Part shown: positions 15,026-17,693 of the stretch, piece after piece
Position numbering within the stretch: the stretch's first letter is position 1
Layout of the letters: each line of letters starts with the position of its first letter
Assembly (NCBI GenBank): GCA_947173755.1
Contig: CAMWGM010000008.1
Coordinates: 1-17,693, forward strand
Direction of reading: 5' to 3'
From: an uncultured Muribaculaceae bacterium
GTDB taxonomy: Bacteria; Bacteroidota; Bacteroidia; Bacteroidales; Muribaculaceae
DNA length: 17,693 nt
Translations under genes and position numbers: made by a program
The notes under the pieces: model-generated
What the model saw: only the letters and a program-made list of their open reading frames with translations
Database searches by the model: none
Told to the model about the DNA's origin: nothing

Positions 15026-15047
15026 TTTGATTACAAAATTAATCAAA
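15026..15047 (-). promoter_or_regulatory. 22-bp operator palindrome enclosing the lrp -7 element
   Basis: TTTGATTA (15026-15033) and TAATCAAA (15040-15047) form perfect 8-bp arms around the 6-base spacer CAAAAT. Read leftwards, TAATTTTG at 15041-15034 matches the Bacteroidota -7 consensus TAnnTTTG and occupies the centre of the dyad. RNA would start near 15027-15031, leaving a leader of about 100 bases before the lrp ATG. No TTTG is found at the proper -33 position. A protein bound to the dyad would block the promoter, which suits autorepression by the Lrp-type product. Confidence 0.65.
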
Positions 15048-15067
15048 AAATCAAATACTTTTGTAAT
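15030..15067. repeat. Nested inverted repeat and phased TTTGAT motifs upstream of lrp
   Basis: ATTACAAAA (15030-15038) and TTTTGTAAT (15059-15067) form a second inverted repeat with perfect 9-bp arms. It shares its left arm with the operator palindrome. The leftward motif TTTGAT also occurs twice, at 15042-15047 and 15050-15055, 8 bp apart. Clustered AT-rich half-sites like these fit a multimeric Lrp-type protein wrapping DNA. The rest of the 198-bp gap (14930-15127) holds only a 12-bp AT palindrome at 15107-15118 and no GC-rich terminator. Confidence 0.5.
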
Positions 15068-15127
15068 GATGTGAGTTTTTTTGCTCCAAATGTCGGATAG
15101 AGTGTGAAGTTTTAACTTTTCGGAGGT

Positions 15128-16006
15128 TTAATCAAGGCTTCCGACGACAAGAAAGATGAGTCCGACCAGAAGAACGCACAGGTCGATCAGTTTGGCGCGA
15201 ACATTTTTCTCGTGGAGCGCGATCACACCATAAAAGAATGAAACGATGACACTTCCACGACGGATCATCGACACAATCGCGATCATGGAATCCTCGATGG
15301 ACAGGCTGTAAAAATATGCAAGATCTGCCACTGTAAGGAACACCGAGATGAGCGGAATGGTCCAGCGCCACCTGAGTGGAGTGTGAGAGGGGGTGGCGCG
15401 CATTATAAGCCAGAGTGCAAGCCCCATGATGACCAGTTGATATAGGGAATACCATGCCTGGACTTCGAGAGGCTCGAATCGGCCGAGAAGATATTTGTCA
15501 TAGAGGGCGCTCACCGCGCCAAGAGCGGTTGCGCCGATGGCCATCCAGAGCCAGCGGCTGTGGCTCAGGGAGATACCTTCTTTTCCCCCGAGCCGGCTGA
15601 TAAAAAACAACGAGGACAAGCCGAGAAGGACGCCTACCCATTGCCATCCGTTGAGTCGCTCGCCGAAAACCAGGAGTGCTCCGATGAGGACCAGCACCGG
15701 CCGCGAGGCGTTGACCGGCCCGGCAATAGTCAGTGGGAGATGTTTGATGGAAGCATATCCAAGCCCCCATGATCCAAGCACAATGAAGGATTTGAGGAGT
15801 ATGGCGCCATGACCGGCAAGCGTATTGCCAAGTCCGCAATTACCGACGGCGATTCCGCTGATAATTATGGGGAGCATGAGCAGCGCGCTGAAGAACGTGT
15901 TGAGAAAAAGAACGCCCAGAACATTGTTGGAGTCGAGCGACAGTTTCTTCATCACGTCATAGAAGCCCAGGCAAAGGGCTGAGACCACGGCAAGTATGAC
16001 CCACAT
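15128..16006 (-). CDS. EamA/DMT-superfamily membrane transporter
   Basis: The 292-residue product is hydrophobic throughout, with about ten membrane helices in two similar halves, the pattern of the drug/metabolite transporter superfamily. The first half begins MWVILAVVSALCLGFYDVMKK and includes GPVNASRPVLVLIGALLVFGERL (about 96-118). That proline- and glutamate-bearing end of helix 4 is typical of EamA units. The second half begins near SRWLWMAIGATALGAVSALYDKYL and has the matching SMIRRGSVIVSFFYGVIALHEKN. Substrates of this family range from amino acids to nucleotide sugars and cannot be predicted here. The ATG at 16006 is 18 bp after the SulP stop, so the two are probably one transcription unit. 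The stop is followed by the lrp regulatory region. Confidence 0.9.
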   Translation of the reverse strand: MWVILAVVSALCLGFYDVMKKLSLDSNNVLGVLFLNTFFSALLMLPIIISGIAVGNCGLGNTLAGHGAILLKSFIVLGSWGLGYASIKHLPLTIAGPVNASRPVLVLIGALLVFGERLNGWQWVGVLLGLSSLFFISRLGGKEGISLSHSRWLWMAIGATALGAVSALYDKYLLGRFEPLEVQAWYSLYQLVIMGLALWLIMRATPSHTPLRWRWTIPLISVFLTVADLAYFYSLSIEDSMIAIVSMIRRGSVIVSFFYGVIALHEKNVRAKLIDLCVLLVGLIFLVVGSLD

Positions 16007-16024
16007 AGACTCAGGAATGAGTAA

Positions 16025-17693
16025 TTACTGAGGCTTGCTTGCCGAAGTTGCTATCTTGTTAGCCATTGCGACCGCGCCCGTGATATGGTCGCAGATATGG
16101 TCGGCGGGGAGGAGGCGGTCAATGTGGGCGTGGTCAAGGGAGGCACGTACATTTTCTTTTACACCTGAGAGCACCACATGGATTCCGTCTTCGCGTGACG
16201 AGCGGATGAGGATCTCGAGATTGTGGATGGCGGTTGAGTCGATAAAGGGCACCTTGCGCATGCGGATGATGCGGACAATAGGTTTTCGGCCGAGCGTCGA
16301 TCGCATCATTTCGTCAAATTTGGTAGCGATACCGAAGAAGAATGGACCGTCGATCTCGTAGACCTCAACCCCGGGAGCAACGTCGAGCACTTCATGATTG
16401 GGCGTATCCGTACCTTCGTCGACATCAAGTTTCTCAGAATAGACCCTGATGGCTGTGTTCTCCATGACGCGGCGGAGGAAGAGTATGACAGCAAGGAGCA
16501 GACCCATCTCGATAGCGATGGTAAGGTCGAAGATGACAGTGAGGAGGAAAGTGACGGCGAGGACCGAAATATCACTCTTCGGATTAGAGAATATGCCTCT
16601 GATCGTGCGCCAGCCACTCATGTTGTAACTCACCATGATGAGGACGGCAGCCAGACATGTCATGGGCACGAGATTGATGAGGGGCATCAGGAAGAGGAAG
16701 ATAAGGAAGAGCACCACTGCGTGGATGATTCCTGCCACCGGCGTACGTCCACCGTTGGTAATGTTTGTCATCGTACGCGCGATAGCACCTGTCACGGGAA
16801 TTCCTCCGAAGAAGGGGACTACGATGTTGGCCAATCCCTGACCGATAAGTTCGGTGTTTGAATTGGTACGGCTGCCTGTGACACCGTCGGCGACTGTGGC
16901 CGAAAGAAGACTCTCGATAGCGCCGAGGATAGCGATTGTGAAGGCTGAAGGCAGGAGTTGGTTAATGGTGTTCATCGTGAGTTCGAATCCACGGGGCTGT
17001 GGAATATCGGTCGGGAGAGATCCGAAGCGGTCACCGATGGTTTCGACATCGATGCCGGGAATCAGGGCGACGGCTGCCGTGACGATGATGATGGCAAGAA
17101 GTGCGCCGGGAAGACGGCGTGAAATCTTGGGTGTGATTATGATGATTGCGAGGGATACGAGACCTACTCCGAGTGTAACCCAGTCGATGTTAGCGAAATT
17201 GGAGAAATAAAGTCCCCATTTGGGAATGAATTCGCTGGGCACGTTGCGCAATCCCAGACCGAAAAAGTCGTTGATCTGGGTCGAGAAGATGGTCAGTGCG
17301 ATACCGGCTGTAAAACCCACAACGATAGGATAGGGGATAAACTTGATGACTGTGCCGAGTTTGAAAAGTCCGAGGGCGACGAGGATCATACCGGCCATAA
17401 GTGTTGCGATGGCGAGTCCTTCGAGTCCGTAGGTCTGGATGATGTTGTAGACGATGACGATGAATGCGCCTGTCGGGCCGCCGATCTGAACGGAGCAACC
17501 TCCGCAGGCCGAGACGATGAATCCTCCGATAATGGCTGTGATCAGACCGATGGTGGGGCTGACACCTGAGGCGATGCCGAATGCGATGGCGAGTGGAAGG
17601 GCTACGATACCGACGACGATACCGGCGACGAGATCATTCTTAAATTTTTCAAGCGAATAGTGACGCAACGCTCCGAGAAGCGCGGGCTTGAAA
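16025..17693 (-). CDS. SulP-family inorganic anion transporter with STAS domain (5' end outside window)
   Basis: SulP/SLC26 proteins move sulfate, bicarbonate or similar anions across the cytoplasmic membrane. About 555 residues are visible. The frame stays open to the right edge and reads FKPALLGALRHYSLEKFKND before the first helix, which is normal SulP N-terminal sequence. A TTG at 17668 could be mistaken for a start, but the true start lies beyond 17693. Visible features are the VALPLAIAFGIASGVSP block of helix 1, GGPTGAFIVIV, the helix-8 region AILGAIESLLSATVADGVTG with GSRTNSNTELIGQGLANI, and a C-terminal STAS domain. The STAS domain carries the conserved loop FIDSTAIHNLE at about visible residue 483. 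The substrate is unclear: bicarbonate or sulfate are the usual candidates and no carbonic anhydrase is in view. EamA follows after 18 bp. Confidence 0.94.
   Translation of the reverse strand, partial: FKPALLGALRHYSLEKFKNDLVAGIVVGIVALPLAIAFGIASGVSPTIGLITAIIGGFIVSACGGCSVQIGGPTGAFIVIVYNIIQTYGLEGLAIATLMAGMILVALGLFKLGTVIKFIPYPIVVGFTAGIALTIFSTQINDFFGLGLRNVPSEFIPKWGLYFSNFANIDWVTLGVGLVSLAIIIITPKISRRLPGALLAIIIVTAAVALIPGIDVETIGDRFGSLPTDIPQPRGFELTMNTINQLLPSAFTIAILGAIESLLSATVADGVTGSRTNSNTELIGQGLANIVVPFFGGIPVTGAIARTMTNITNGGRTPVAGIIHAVVLFLIFLFLMPLINLVPMTCLAAVLIMVSYNMSGWRTIRGIFSNPKSDISVLAVTFLLTVIFDLTIAIEMGLLLAVILFLRRVMENTAIRVYSEKLDVDEGTDTPNHEVLDVAPGVEVYEIDGPFFFGIATKFDEMMRSTLGRKPIVRIIRMRKVPFIDSTAIHNLEILIRSSREDGIHVVLSGVKENVRASLDHAHIDRLLPADHICDHITGAVAMANKIATSASKPQ

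Noticed and set aside
16009..16032. Short palindromes (ACTCA/TGAGT and AGTAATTACT) at the SulP/EamA junction
   Set aside because: Arms are 5 bp and partly overlap the stop codon; no more than chance without conservation.
17666..17668. TTG as the start of the SulP gene
   Set aside because: The frame stays open to the edge, and the extra upstream residues FKPALLGA match normal SulP N-termini, so the start is outside the window.

Overview
The window looks like a chromosomal housekeeping segment of a Bacteroidales bacterium, quite possibly Muribaculaceae. The assignment rests on three things. The promoters match the Bacteroidota pattern (TTTG, about 20 bp, TAnnTTTG). A DUF4492-type small protein precedes cydAB, an arrangement I associate with this phylum. 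The protein variants (pyruvate kinase, Cbp1-like lipoprotein, Lrp regulator) resemble Bacteroides-group members. Base composition is near 50% GC by eye. I see no insertion sequence, phage gene, CRISPR array, tRNA or rRNA.

Layout: (1) Positions 1-142 hold the 5' end of a secreted protein, probably a type I pullulanase, read leftwards. (2) A Cbp1-like coiled-coil lipoprotein gene (252-1139) lies between a hairpin at 204-232 and rsmI. (3) A leftward set surE-dacB-hypothetical-rsmI runs from a promoter near 4780 down to 1191 with overlapping or nearly touching genes. (4) A rightward respiratory operon, DUF4492-cydA-cydB (4895-7866), starts at a textbook promoter that almost abuts the first ATG and ends at a strong two-way terminator (7886-7925). 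(5) pyk (7948-9378) is leftward, with its own likely -7 element. (6) A leftward six-gene run lrp-mtaB-GT2-araC-TPR-rsgA (14929 to 9455) has gaps of 33 bp or less and one overlap. Its putative promoter lies inside a 22-bp dyad, which suggests autoregulation by the Lrp-type protein. (7) An EamA transporter and a SulP anion transporter (15128-17693, the second cut by the right edge) form a leftward pair.

How the genes work together: DUF4492 and CydAB should form a quinol oxidase for microaerobic respiration or oxygen scavenging. RsmI, MtaB and RsgA all serve translation (16S rRNA methylation, tRNA A37 thiomethylation, 30S maturation) but sit in two different transcription units. DacB trims peptidoglycan and the GT2 protein probably builds a surface glycan.

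No clearly new multi-gene system is visible. The most interesting signals are regulatory and small-scale: the promoter-centred operator upstream of lrp, the near-leaderless start and possible oxidase-subunit role of the DUF4492 protein, a 5-4-5 dyad between surE and cyd, and a dacB tail overprinted on the next gene. Several starts were placed by hand: four apparent starts were TTG, GTG or upstream ATG codons that I consider wrong, while two GTG starts at 4-bp GTGA overlaps look genuine.
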